Source: Physcomitrium patens (lineage: Eukaryota > Streptophyta > Bryopsida > Funariales > Funariaceae). From it: a DNA stretch of 64,000 nucleotides. This document shows, piece after piece, positions 11,746 through 24,238 of the stretch. Below the pieces are notes generated by a model, which saw nothing but the letters and a program-made list of their open reading frames with translations, was not told where the DNA came from and did not search any database. The first letter of the stretch is position 1; each line of letters begins with the position of its first letter. Made by a program: the position numbers and the translations under genes. The stretch covers positions 7,146,475 through 7,210,474 of the forward strand of contig NC_037264.1 of the NCBI RefSeq assembly GCF_000002425.4, given 5' to 3'.

Positions 11746-12085
11746 ATGCTGTACGTTGAAAATTGGGACGAGTTTCAGGAATGCTCTCTCGTGCTTTTCC
11801 GCTCCGACCCTGTGGCCATATCCATATCCTTGTTCTCACCATCACGCTTTGTAGAAAGAGGAATTGATGGGGCGTTGTAGGTTTGAGTCAGTTTGTGGAT
11901 GTGCGTGTGCGTGTGTTTGTGTTTCATAGAAGCTGTGGAGTAGGAATTTTCGTTTCACAACTCGTGTGGTCTCTGAGTGATGGGTTTTGATAGATATAGA
12001 GCCTTGAGCTTATTTGCTATTCAGACTCGCAATGTGTTGAAATACAGGCATTGTGATGGCAAACTCGTACTCAAAGTCACTGATT
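11746..12085 (+). CDS. SRP9: Signal recognition particle 9 kDa subunit (SRP9), exons 1-2, partial
   Basis: SRP9 pairs with SRP14 on the Alu domain of SRP RNA and arrests elongation during cotranslational targeting to the ER. Exon 1 (11746-11817) encodes MLYVENWDEFQECSLVLFRS then DPVA. Exon 2 (12025-12085) encodes TRNVLKYRHCDGKLVLKVTD. Together they match the first half of the family, including the W-x-EF start and the KYRHCDGKL core, and without the intron the spacing DPVA-TRNV equals that of plant SRP9. The intron does not begin with GT at this position but with ATATCC (see findings). Exon 2 ends at a good donor (T|GTAAAG, phase 1). The last exon, with the conserved LKFKTDQAQDAKK region, was not found downstream, so the gene is either interrupted or its third exon has diverged. 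Confidence 0.85.
11818..12024 (+). other. Candidate U12-type intron in SRP9
   Basis: A 207-bp intron begins ATATCCATATCCTTG, with ATATCC twice in tandem, and ends TATTCAG. ATATCCTT is the U12-class donor consensus. CCTTGAG at 12002-12008 resembles the U12 branch site CCTTRAY, with the branch A (12007) 17 nt before the end. The first donor gives the family's length; the second adds Ile-Ser. An ordinary GT donor at 11812 would delete two residues. Confidence 0.6.
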
Positions 12086-14640
12086 GTAAAGTAGTAGGGT
12101 GTACTTTCTATGTTGATTTTCCACGACATCCATGTTTTGGGCGAATTGATTGCGATAGCTTGTCTTTGTCAGAAGCTGCACTGTGTCGAGCTAATCTTCA
12201 TGTGATCGGAGGTCCTATAATACTCTTAACGTGTGGAGCTTAGGAATGTTTGGTGAGGGTTGCTAGCTTTGGAAACACTGGCGTTTCTATTGTAATGGAT
12301 CTTCCCGAGGTGGTCATTTGAGGAACTGGAGGGGTGATTTTAAGTAGAAACCTGTCAACATCAACTCTGTGTATTTGAAATGGGATTAGGTTTTTTTTGT
12401 GGGTAGTGTTAGCAGTCTTGATACAACTGCGTCATCCTTGATCAGAGGCTCTGTCAGTTTGTCTGTATTTTCCTCTCAAGTTTTGCAGCATAACAAGTAT
12501 CAAACCAGTGGTAATATATGATCGAAATGTCGTGTAGACTTCAGAGAGATATTTGCACCTAACGTTTAGATTGAGGAGAATTTTTAGTGTTTTGCGACAT
12601 TGTCGTCTCTGCAATGTACGCTCTATTGAGGCGTATACTTAATGTATTGCACTTGCTCAGCTGATTGAAACACTTTGTCAGCAGCGATGGTATTATGTTG
12701 GTATTGTGCCTTGGTTTTGACTTGCTCTGCTAAGTAGTCTTGGATGAATGCCGATTTTTTTTCCCGTTGTTTGTGCTTGTCCGTTGAAATCAAGTCATTC
12801 TTACTCACTTGTGTAGTATCGATACCTCTCTGCATGGCAATGACCATAGTTTATATCCCTTCCATTTTCGGGAGCGTACTCTAAAAATCTTTTTTCAGTC
12901 TTGGTAGGAGTAGCTTTGTATTCAACGTAGTGAAGTCATTTATTGTTGTGTGCAAGTTTTTGTGCACTTTTCTTTTGACTACCTTTCGTAGCCTCCTCAA
13001 TACTTCATAATATTGTCCGACACTTAAAGCTTGCTACTGCCACTTCGTCTTGCCTAATGGACATGAGAATGTAAATGTCGGTTCTAGTTGCATTGTAATC
13101 AGCTGTTACATTCCAGCTAGGGCCGCACCATCCCTCAGCTCTGCTTGCCGCCACTTGTTTATTTATTTTGATTTTTTCATTCTCTTAAATCGATTTTGTT
13201 TGTTTGTTTATTTGTTTAGGCTAAGTTAATCGCCCTATATTACACTACGTTTGCCCAAGTAATGATTAAATGGTCCTGGTAGGGACCGTAGCTGGTGATA
13301 ATTAGTATTATGAGCCTCGCTAATTTACAACATCCAACTTTCACAAACCTAGTTGAATGGAAGTGTTAGTGACTTACCGAAGTTTACAAACTTCTGAATA
13401 ACTCAAGTTTTGCTTGTCTTGAAAGAGCAACATAGACCACCACTCCAGTTGTTTATAGAAAAGGCATGATAAATTGAATAGAGGAAGAAAGAATGAAAAA
13501 TTATTTCCTGAGTATCTAGTTATCAAGTCATGTTTCAAGCTGGAGGGGGATTGTGAAGTGGGTTTGGCAGGGGCAGCGTCTTCTTCAGGGACCTGGTGGA
13601 TGGTCTATACTCTCGTTATGAACATGGAAGAACGAGGTCATGTTTGGTGCAGGGCTTGGATGGATGAATTGTTTTTGTCCTGGTAGGATGGATGGATGGA
13701 GTCCACTAGATTGCTGCTTACATTACAATGTGGTTGTTGGTGCACGAATCTGAAGTGTCTCGTCCATCTATCCATCTATCTTCGGGATGGATGACCCATT
13801 CCTTCCAACCACACACAGCCTCCTCCTCGTCCTCGAAGTGTCTGTCTGGCCCGAAGTACCCTATCCTCGTCTCACTCTCTCAGTTACTTACTTCTCAGCC
13901 ACTTCTCACTTTCATTCGCTGAATGCTCTGTGCCTTCTCGCTTACATGCTGTGACGACGCTTCTCTATGGTGATAGCATCGTTCGAGCCGAGGTGATCCA
14001 TAGCTGCTTTGATGACATCAAGTCTACTTGGAGGGTTCGGATAAACAGTAGCTTGGATTCCCTGCATGTGTCGGTACAGGTTTGCAGTCAGGGTTAAGTT
14101 GCAGGGTGGCTTGCTTTGTCAAGTTGTGGAGCAGCAGCAGCTGTACTTGGCTCTATACTAGGTGATTCTTCGACTTTGTTGTTTTAGGCAGCTACCGGGT
14201 TGAGTTTTGTTTGTTTTGTGTGTTGGCAGCGAATAGCTTCGTGTGTACTCTGGATTTATTGGCGTGCTTCACGTTGCGCTTCCGCTCGAAGCCCATTTGA
14301 CGCGCTAGATGGTGGTGGGAAACGTGGGAGCATCGTCTTGTTTTTTAGGATTTGTTTGTACATCCTAACCCACGAAGTTGGTGTTTTGTGATATTCACTT
14401 GTGATCGTCTCTGCCTTGTGACTGAATGGTCCGTCGTGTTGGTCTAGGGTTTCGAGTATGAAGAGACTAGTTCGCGAGTTCCATGTTTCAATCGTAGCTA
14501 TTGGTTGTGTTTTGTCGGTTTCATTTTTTGTCCTTGCGAAAGTACGGATGAGATTTCATGGTGCTTAAACAACCCAGCAATAAGCTTCCAATGCAATTTG
14601 GGGGGAGGATGTTTAGTTTGATACTGATAGAATTATAGAT
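12086..14640. other. Downstream of SRP9 exon 2, no exon recognised
   Basis: Near-balanced sequence, probably SRP9 intron and/or flanking transcribed DNA. I looked for the SRP9 third exon (KFKTDQAQD, KMEKLN) and did not see it. Short open frames such as 13474-13686 show no family. Short GATG and CATC tracts lie near 13684-13702 and 13765-13785. Confidence 0.4.
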
Positions 14641-15110
14641 GTAATATGGGAGGAAGTGCATTCTATTTTCATTGGCTAGCCTCTCTTTTTGTCAAGGAAA
14701 ATTTGAAAAGGAAAATTTGAAAAACACTTCAATTGTGAAATTGTAGGGATGGAGGTTTTTTTTATATATTAGTTTAGACGAATTCAGTAAATCAACAATA
14801 ATTTTGTAATGTGATTTGATTTTTGGATTGGAGTGAATATGATTTTGCATGTATCTTACAAGGCCGCCTATATAGACAACTATATTTTATAAACAAACTT
14901 CTATTGTGAAATAAAATGAGAGATTTGAGGAGAAAATAGGATCTTTATTAGGATAAATTAGGATGGTAGTCATTTAAGATTAAGGACTATAATTTATGTT
15001 TAAAGATGAAATAGAATTGTAAAATATTTCTAAATTTAGTAGAATTTGCATTATAATTATAGATTGGAAATAGGTTATTAGAATACATATAAGGATTAAG
15101 TGTAAGTTAT

Positions 15111-18100
15111 AAGAAATCAAAAGATTTGAAGGGTGTACAAGAAATGTTGAAATCACTATTGACAAAATTTATCTTAATATTTATCAATATGAAGAATCAA
15201 AGGTAAATTGAAAATATTGTATCAATAGATGATTTATTTGCCAACAATGGTAGCACATTGATTATAACAACTTGAGATTGGAAAGCCATAGAGCATTGTT
15301 CCATAGAAATTTGTAAAGTGAATGTTCAAGAATTTGATGAAGAAATAAATTTGAAGTTGTTCATTACTTATTCTTGTGGATAGTAAGACAAGTTTCTTCA
15401 TGAGCTTATTGAAGTTGGCAAAAAGATTATTAAAGCTTGTAATGGCCTACTATTGTCTTGAAAGTCATGGATGCATTCTTAAGAGAAAAAAAAGAGATTG
15501 AGATATTAAGAGCAAGCTTTGTAAAAGTTAAAAATGGAAAGAGGGTTGGATGAATATGAAAAGAATAGTAACCATAAGATTTAGGACATATTAAAAGTAA
15601 CTTTTGTAAACTTGAAAGTTGAAGAAAAGAATATGTTTTTGGACATATGTTATTTCTTTTGTAATAATGTGTATCTTGAAAGTATGTTGAAAAAAAGAAC
15701 ATTGTAAATATCAACTGACAATGAAGAAAACATATTTGAAGAAGATATAGAATGTATGTTTGATACATTGATAAATTAATCATTGATAAAAGTACACAAA
15801 GATGGAATTATAAAAATGCATGATCAATTAAAAGACATAGGGAAACATATTACTGAAATAAAAATGAAATATACAAGTATACAAATGTAGAACATAAATG
15901 CTAAAGCATCTTATGGAATTTCAAAAAAGATAATGTACTTAATAGTTATCTGTATAGCAAGCATGGAATCAAAAATGATAAGAAAGATTTGTATGTGAAG
16001 TTTGGAGATATGACATACAATATTGTTTAGATTTTATTGTATCTACGAGGTGTATATTAATACAAAGATATATATTAATTTATTTAATTTGCATTATTAT
16101 AAAGTTTTGTACATATAGAAAATATATTGCTTGTATAGAAATTTTGAACTTGTTGTATGCTAGAATTACATTGGTTTTAGAAGTGAAGGGATTATATTAC
16201 AATAATGTAAAAAATTATATGTGTAATGAAGTTAGAAGTGGTTTTTTTTCAGCACTTCAATTATTAAGCTTTACTAGTTATCTTATATCAAGAAATGATA
16301 TAAGAAGGTAAAACACATTTTTTGATTTGATAAGAAATTTTGTGAACTTAAAATATTTTCTATTAAATATATCATCTACATACAATGTACAACAACAAGT
16401 ATTAGACAAAGCAAGATATATATTGAATAACAAAGATGATTGGACGAAATTTAAGACTTTGAATGTCTTGCAATTAAAGAATTAGATTTTTACATAAAGA
16501 TTTTCAAAGGTATTTTTTTAAATGGCTATACTATTAGAACTTGATTTTGATAGATATTTTAATTTGGAGATGTTACCAAATACAATAGAAAAATTGACAT
16601 TATTGAAAAGTTTAATTTGAAATATTATAAGAAATTAAGAATATTACCAAAGTTAATAAGAAATTTGGATTCTTTGAAAAACTTTAATATGTATAGTTGT
16701 TTTAGGTTGATATTATTGCCAAATGAATTAGGTAACTTCATATCTTTGACTACTTTGGATATAAGATGGTGCTCAAGCTTGACATCATTATTGTATGGAT
16801 TAAACAACCTTACATCTTTAACTACTATGGAAATAAGATGGTGTTTAAGCTTGACATCATTGTCAAATGAATTGGGAAATTTGACATTTTTGACTACTTT
16901 AGATATAGCAAGGTATTTAATCTTGATATCATTGCCAAATGAATTAGACAACCTCACATCTTTGACAACTTTGGATATAAGATGATGCTTGAAGTCATTG
17001 CCAAATGAATTGAAGAATTTCAAACCTTTGACTTCTTTAAATATATAGGGATGCTCAAGCTTGACATCATTGCCAAATAAATTAAGCAACTTCACATCTT
17101 TAACTACTTTGGATATAAGATAATACTCAAGCTTGATGTCATTGCCAAATGAATTGAGCAATTTTACACCTTTGACTTCTTTAAATATGTAGAAATACTC
17201 AAGCTTGACATCATAGCTAAATGAATTAAGGAACCTTACATCTTTGACTATGTTGGATATAAGATGGTACTCAAGCTTAATATTATTGCCAAATACATTG
17301 AATAACCTCATATTATTGACTACTTTAGATATATTAAGGTACTTATGCTTGAAATCATTATCAAATGAATTGGATAATTTTACATCTTTGACTACTTTGA
17401 ATATAAAATGATACAAAATCTTCACATTATTACTAAATGAATTGAGCAACCTCTTATCTTTAATTACCTTAAAAATATAGAAGTACTTAAGCTTGACATT
17501 ATTATTATATAAATTAGAGAATCTTACATCTTTGACTATTTTTGATATATCAAAGTACTCAAGCTTGACATTATTACCAAATGAATTGAGTAACCTCACA
17601 ACTTTGATAACTTAAGATATAGATGGTTGCATAAACTTCACATCATTTGTCAAATGAATTGGATAATTTTATATCTTTGACTACTTTAGATATGAAATGG
17701 TATAAAATCTTCACATCATTAGTAAATAAATTGAGCAACCTCACATCTTTGACTACCTTAAAAATGTAAGGGTTCTTAAGCTTGAAATCATTATTAAATG
17801 AATTAGACGATCTTACATCTTTGACTATTTTTGATATATCAAGATGCTCAAGTTTGATATTATTGCCAAATGAATTAAGCAACCTCATATCTTTGACAAC
17901 CTAAGATATAGATGGTTGTATGAGTTTGACATCATTGCCAAATGAATTGAATAATCTCACATCTTTGATTGCTTTATATGAGTAGAGGTACTCAACATTG
18001 ACATCATTGCCAAATAAATTGATCAACCTCACATCTTTGACTACCTTAAGTATGTGGAAATAATCAAGCTTTATACCATTACCAAATGAATTGTCCAATC

Positions 18101-18230
18101 TCACATCTTTGACATTGTCAAAAATGTGAGGGTATTCAAGCTTGATAATATTACCAAATAAATTGAAAAATCTCACATCTTTGATTATTTTTAATATGCA
18201 TTGGTTTTCAAATTTGATTCATTGTTAAAC
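15111..18230 (+). pseudogene. NLR (NB-ARC-LRR) resistance-like pseudogene
   Basis: Decayed pieces follow NLR order. They are VQEMLKSLLTK (15136 on), kinase-2 as IVSIDDLF (about 15215-15240), RNBS-B as GSTLIITT then a stop (about 15249), the GLPL region (KACNGL, about 15435, in shifted frames), a winged-helix block VEEKNMFLDICYFF, and an MHD motif at 15816-15824 in GIIKMHDQLKDIGKHI. A long LRR array then runs to about 18230. NLRs sense pathogen effectors in the cytosol. Many stops and frameshifts make this copy inactive. A P-loop and an N-terminal TIR, CC or kinase domain were not found upstream, so the 5' end is missing or unrecognisable. The MHD-QLxDxG wording and LRR unit resemble moss NLRs (inference). 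Confidence 0.85.
16637..18230 (+). repeat. 72-bp-periodic leucine-rich repeat array, about 22 units
   Basis: Units of 24 residues of the type LTSLPNELGNLTSLTTLDIR recur every 72 bp. The + frame is open only at 16617-16985. Beyond that, recurrent stops replace the Trp of the unit (TGG to TGA or TAG), and frame slips appear. The complementary strand happens to stay open for 324 codons (16625-17599) because of the repeat composition; it is not taken as a gene. Confidence 0.9.
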
Positions 18231-20757
18231 AAATTAAATAAAATCATATTTTTTACAAAATATATGATGTAGAAGTTTAAGATTTAGGATTTTAAAACTT
18301 GTGTTAGTGGATAGAATAGTCCATTATTAGACATGATTTGATATTCTAAGTTATTTTTATATCATATAGCTAAAATTAAGTATTACTTGAGCAGGTTAAA
18401 TTATCATATTATATATTCATTTTTTTATGTTTATTTATTTATTTATTTTAATTAAATTAAATTTAAAAAGAATTTTCGAATTTAAAATTTAAAATTTAAG
18501 TTTGCATATATATTTCAATTTTCTTACATCCTTATTTTTTGGCTTTAAAAGAACTTGTTGTCTTTTGTTCTATCCATCTTTAAGGTTTAGATTTCTAGTA
18601 TTGTAAATAGCATGATATGTAAGCTCTTAGATTTGAAAATATGAAAATTTTTATTTTATAAGTTTTCAATTGATTATAAAAATATATGGTTTTCAGAAAT
18701 TTTAAATTCTATTAATTTTAATATTTTAATATTTAAGATTCCTAAGATATTATTAAATTATTATAAAATTTCTTAGATTTGTGGATAGTAAGGATTTGAA
18801 TTATATAGATATATAGAACTGACTTTTGGCTCACATAGTTATTTTTAATTTTTTAGTTGATATTATTTTATATTTAAAATTTAGAATTTTAATCTCTAAG
18901 ATGAAAGATCCAGAATTTTGATAAAATTTATAATTGAGGTTGTTTTTTAAATCATTTTATGGATGTAAAATATTTATTTTAGGCTACTATTTCTTCACGA
19001 TATGGTTTTAAAATTAGCTATTTCAAACTAATTTTTATTTATACTTTGGATCTAAAAGATTCTAAATCCCAAATCTTAAATTTAAACTATTAATCTTATG
19101 TTTTTAATTTAATTTAATTTAATTTTGTTGTCGTTAGAATTTTCCAGACATTCTAATAAAGTATAAAGTTGCATCAACTCAATGATTATATATACCTTAT
19201 TTCTTCTATTACTCATAACAATTTTTTTTTCTAGCATCAATTCTTTGCCATATCAATCTGAAATCTTTTTATGAAAAAACTTGTAGAAAAACCTTTTCTT
19301 TTTTTTATTTATAGAATTTTAAATTCTTGTGGTGATATTAAAATTTTTTATAAATAATTTAATATTAAAATATAAAAATTATAATTTAATCCAAATTAAG
19401 GATTTTTAATCAAACAATAGAATTAAGATATTTATAAACTTTTTACTATAAATTTTAACATGATATATTTTTTTTTCTTGTCAGTTGCATCAATTCTTAT
19501 AAGATAATTTAATTATCTTATAAATACTCTAAACTAAAAGCTTGATAATTTTAAAATTTATAATTATAATATTATTTTAATATATATCATTTAAAATTTA
19601 AAATTACATAAATTATTATATATTTTTATTTTGTGGTTTTATAATGACCTACTTTCTTATATTTAGAATCCAAATATCTAAAGATAAAACTAATATATAG
19701 GTTATTAGATGTGTTATGATAAAAGTTATAAATTTCTAAATTTAAAATTTAAATATATATTTTTTACCATTATAATTTATTTAAATTATTTAATCTTAAA
19801 TTTAGAAGTTAAAAGCAAAATTTTGTAGTTCAAGCGTCATATTTTAATATTTAACAATGTAAGGATGTAGGATTAAGGATTATAAAGGCTTTCTAAAGAA
19901 TTCCAATAATAATAATTTTAAGTTTTGAATTGATGTATCTGCTTGTTTTTAATACTTGTAATTCTAATAAAATAGTTATAAATTTAAATATATTTTTAAT
20001 AAGATTTTATAAGAGCCAAAATTATTAGAATATAATAATTTTTTTAAAGGTTTAATTTAACGACTGTCTTTATTTTACAAATACTAATTCCACAATTATA
20101 TTTAAATTACTCTAAAAGTTTATAGGTATATATATATTGATGATTTTTAAATTTTGAATTTTAAATTTTAAGTTTTTAGATTTTAAAATTTAATTTTAAA
20201 ATTTAATATTTTAAGATTTAAATTTTAATATTCAAAACTTATAACATCCTTATTTTTTAATTTTAATCAAGCCAAACCTCTCTATTTTTATATTTTTGGA
20301 ATATAAGATCCTAATTGTATAAAGATCTTATTCTATGAGATCTTAATTTTATAAATATATGTGCTTTGATTTTGAATCTTAAATTTTAGCTCTTTAGATA
20401 TTAAATTTTTTATAAGATTTAATTTGATACTCTTTCTATTAACTATTTTTATAACATTTTTTTTTGAATTTAGAATCGATATATTTTTTTACTATTAATT
20501 CTTTTGATTCTATTGATATATTAAAAATATTTAGAATATCTATACTTTAAGAAATAAAAGATTTTATAAATTAAAAAATAAAAAATTTATATTATATATT
20601 TTAGAAACTAAAAAATCCAAAATTAAATCAAATTAATTTTAAAAAATTAAAAACTGAATTAATTCATATTAAAAAAATAAAATAAATATTTTATATAAGA
20701 ATATATTTAAGATTTTAATTTTTTAAATATTAATTTTAGACTAATGTATTTTTATAT

Positions 20758-20800
<43 letters not shown>

Positions 20801-20884
20801 TAAAATTATAAAATCTTCATTCTAAGTCTATAGAATAAATTACACATAGTCATGCCAATTTGCACAAAATATTCAATGAAGTAG
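18231..20884. other. AT-rich intergenic DNA
   Basis: Extremely AT-rich sequence with recurring TTTAAAATTT-like words and a (TA)n array at 20767-20797. No coding potential was recognised. Confidence 0.7.
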
Positions 20885-21146
20885 TATCAAAGACATGAAT
20901 CTCAAAGAAAGAAATCCTCAATATTTTCATGTGCCACTTGAAAAGACTAAGAAATCATTCAAAGATGGTAATAGATTGAACTAGAATGGCTATTGGCAAA
21001 GATAAAAAGATTAGAAAGTCTTGAAACAAGTTTAAGGACTAGAAAGGCATTAACAAGAGTGAAGAAGGCTTTGCTAGACATATGTTTTAACTTGCAAGGT
21101 AAGTTTTCTATATATATGTCACATAATTAGCTTGTTTCACAAACTA

Positions 21147-21183
<37 letters not shown>

Positions 21184-21369
21184 CACGTGGTTAACTTGTT
21201 AACTAAATTTCTAACCTATTAATCAACTATAAACATGTGTAAAGTCAAAACCATGTCTATAATGCTTTTGAAAAGCTATTCTTGAAGATATTATGAAATT
21301 AATCTATTTTTACTTACTTCCACCTAATCATATAAGTAATTATTGAAATAAATATATATTTCTGTAATA
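20885..21369 (-). repeat. Solo LTR of the chromovirus family, with target duplication
   Basis: The reverse complement aligns with the LTR at 9714-10264 from end to end (compare ATCAAAGACATGAATCTC here with the LTR 3' end, and CCTAATCATATAAGTAA with its 5' end). It is flanked by AGTAG at 20880-20884 and AGTAG at 21370-21374, a perfect 5-bp target duplication. A (TA)n array at 21150-21182 has grown inside it. It arose by LTR-LTR recombination. Confidence 0.92.
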
Positions 21370-21374
21370 AGTAG

Positions 21375-21841
21375 CAAACTTAAGTTTTAAAATTAAGAAT
21401 TTGAAAGGATTTAGGTATAAGAATTAATAGAGCATAAATTTTAGGATTTATAAGATATAAGATGAATAATTTATGATTTAAAGATTCTTAAATAAAGTTT
21501 TTAGTTTTACTTTAATTAAGGATTTTTAAGAGAATTGTAGTTGTTGAGAAAGATATATTTAAATATTGCTTCTTTTTATAATAAGAAAATATAGGCTATA
21601 AATAGTTTCTTTGATAATTGAATGCCAATGCATTTCTAGGATGTATTTTATATAACACAATGTCTATAAAAATACAAGTAAAGTAAATAGAATCATTTAT
21701 AATAATACAAATTAAATATAAGAATGTTAAATAGACTTAAGTTTTTACTACATTAATCTATCCATGATGAAGAATATGGTAATTATGATGAATGCCATTG
21801 GCTTTAATTGATATTGAATCCAATAATGGAAAAATATATCT

Positions 21842-21879
<38 letters not shown>

Positions 21880-22204
21880 CCATAAGAGGTTGGTAAATTT
21901 AGTAAAATCTTGAATCTACTTAACATTTTTCAGTAAATAACATAGTTCTTTAATTACAATAAAATTATTGATTGAATAAATCATATTATTTAAATTTATA
22001 ATATTTGTGCAATATATGTATGTAACTAAAAAATCATGTAGTAATATATTAATGTCATATAATTTAAATTATACTATAAAAAAATATTAATAATTAAATA
22101 ATATATTACATTAAATATTTTTTTCATATTAAAATAAAAATATTTTTTGTAATTATGTTAGATTTTTTTAATATATATTTTTATTTCAAATATGATCTAA
22201 AAAA

Positions 22205-22245
<41 letters not shown>

Positions 22246-23484
22246 TTAAAATTATATTTAAAAAATTATAAAAGAATCATAAAAAAAAATTAATAATTTT
22301 TTAAATTTAAAACAAATTAAAATCTAAATATATTTCTTTTTTTATTTATATACTTTTTTGAACATGAATATAAACATGTAAAAATTATTAGTTGCAGATA
22401 TTTATTTATATATATATAAGCTGAACTTATGTTGTTATTATGGAAAGTAAGACTCTATTTTTTTTGATTTCTAGATGACTATGTTACCAATGAGCTTAGA
22501 ATATTTTATTTTATGGATCTTTTAATAAGTATTAATATTTCAATCAATTTTTTAAAAATCTCTATGTCACCAATATCCGTTTCTAAGCTAAAGGTCATAA
22601 CTTCAATATTCCAAATATATTATTTTATTTTCATTTTGTAAGGCCAATTTATCTTATATTTTTGAAAAGTCAAAAGTTTAATTTTTTAGTGAATAAAGAA
22701 AATTTTCATTACTAAAAAGTACATGATATGAATGATAATATTACATAAATAAAAATCATCTATAACTCTTATCTAAAAAATTATGAATTTTTTAAACCAA
22801 ATAACAAACAGTATCTTATAATAATTCACCCAATTTTCCACTTTGCGACTTCATCCATGTTATTAAAGAAGTTCAATCTCAAATGCTTGCCAATCCAGTG
22901 AAGAAAAGAATAATTCAATAGATATATGTGATTTAGATCAAGAATTGTAAGCCATTGTATAAAGTATTATCAAAAGTCTCTTTTTAGTGGTGTTGAAGTC
23001 TCAAAGAAGTTGCAGAAGATTCAAGTACTTTAGGGTCTGTAATTCAAGAAACAATCTAGATCATTCTTAAGTAATTGTATAATTTTGAGATGCTGAATTC
23101 AGCAAGTAAATACTGAAATTGACTCACATTAAGAACCTTTATTATGCAAATTGATAAAAAAATCCATAGTAATTGGCTACACCCACCACATTATGCCCAA
23201 GTATGGTAAGAAAAAAAAAGACGATGGGTACTCAATTTGTCATCCTCTGTAAATTGTAATTAAATTTGGAACATTGTTGAATGCAACAACCTTCAAGTGA
23301 CTCATTTCAATAGTTCCTTGGATGTTCATGGCCATGAAGGGCACCTAAAGATCAGAGAAACAATTCTCATCAACAACTTGCAATGCCATTACTCAAATAT
23401 GCTTGGTCTGAACAAGGCCACATTACAGAATTTGATATAAAAAACTACCTAAGTATCTATCTATATCTAAACCAATCCATCCAT

Positions 23485-23521
<37 letters not shown>

Positions 23522-23686
23522 ATATATATATATAGTATGGAGATCAAAGGAGCCAAAGAGCAAGAGAGCAAATTTTATAAAAAATATGCAAGAAAAAATG
23601 GACTTAACTACAATCTATATAAAACCAACACCAAAACCATGAAACAATTATAGAACAATATAACACATAGTAGAGTGGATGGATGA
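21375..23686. other. AT-rich intergenic DNA with homopolymer and TA arrays
   Basis: Contains a 34-base poly-T tract (21846-21879) and TA arrays at 22209-22240 and 23485-23512. The stretch 22830-23460 is less AT-rich but shows no recognisable gene. Confidence 0.65.
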
Positions 23687-24196
23687 TGTTGTGTGGTAAA
23701 ATGATTATATGGTAAAAAATAGAAAATAAATGGATGTTATTATAGAAGAACCTAATAAAAAGATGTAATAAAAAAATAATGATAAATTATAGAAAAATAG
23801 TAAAAAATTTAGTCTTAATGTTGACTTTTGTAGAAATGACTTCTATTTATTTTGTAGAGGCATAAATGAACCAAATCAAAGTAAATGAGATAAGAAATTA
23901 ATATAGCTATGTTTAAAAGAGAGTTAAAAATAGATTAAAGTAAAACTTACTTCAAATTATCAAAAAATTAATATCCAAAGAGGATCGGTTGTCAATCTAA
24001 GTCAAAATCAAATCCCAAGGCACAAAACTATAAACCTATAGTAACTTTGGAGTTCTTTTGCAAAACAAAGAGTGAAATTAGAGAGAAGACTTTATAGGAT
24101 TTTTTTTAGCATTATTTTTAGGCAATTTAAGTTTTTAATGACTTTATAAGAGCTTTGCAAATTCAAGGTTATTTTTGATGAATCTAGTTTTATAAA

Positions 24197-24238
<42 letters not shown>

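Noticed and set aside
11663-11854. Arg/Glu-rich open frame (MRDRESMRERARERERVR)
   Set aside because: It is the translation of the GA-rich tract and overlaps SRP9 exon 1 in another frame.
16625-17599. Long minus-strand open frame of 324 codons as a gene
   Set aside because: It is exactly antisense to the LRR array of the NLR pseudogene and repeats with the same 72-bp period; no start context or other support. Kept only as a finding.
21846-21879. Poly-T tract as the tail of a reverse-oriented retroposon
   Set aside because: No processed gene, SINE or LINE sequence is recognisable next to it and no target duplication was seen; it is treated as a homopolymer.
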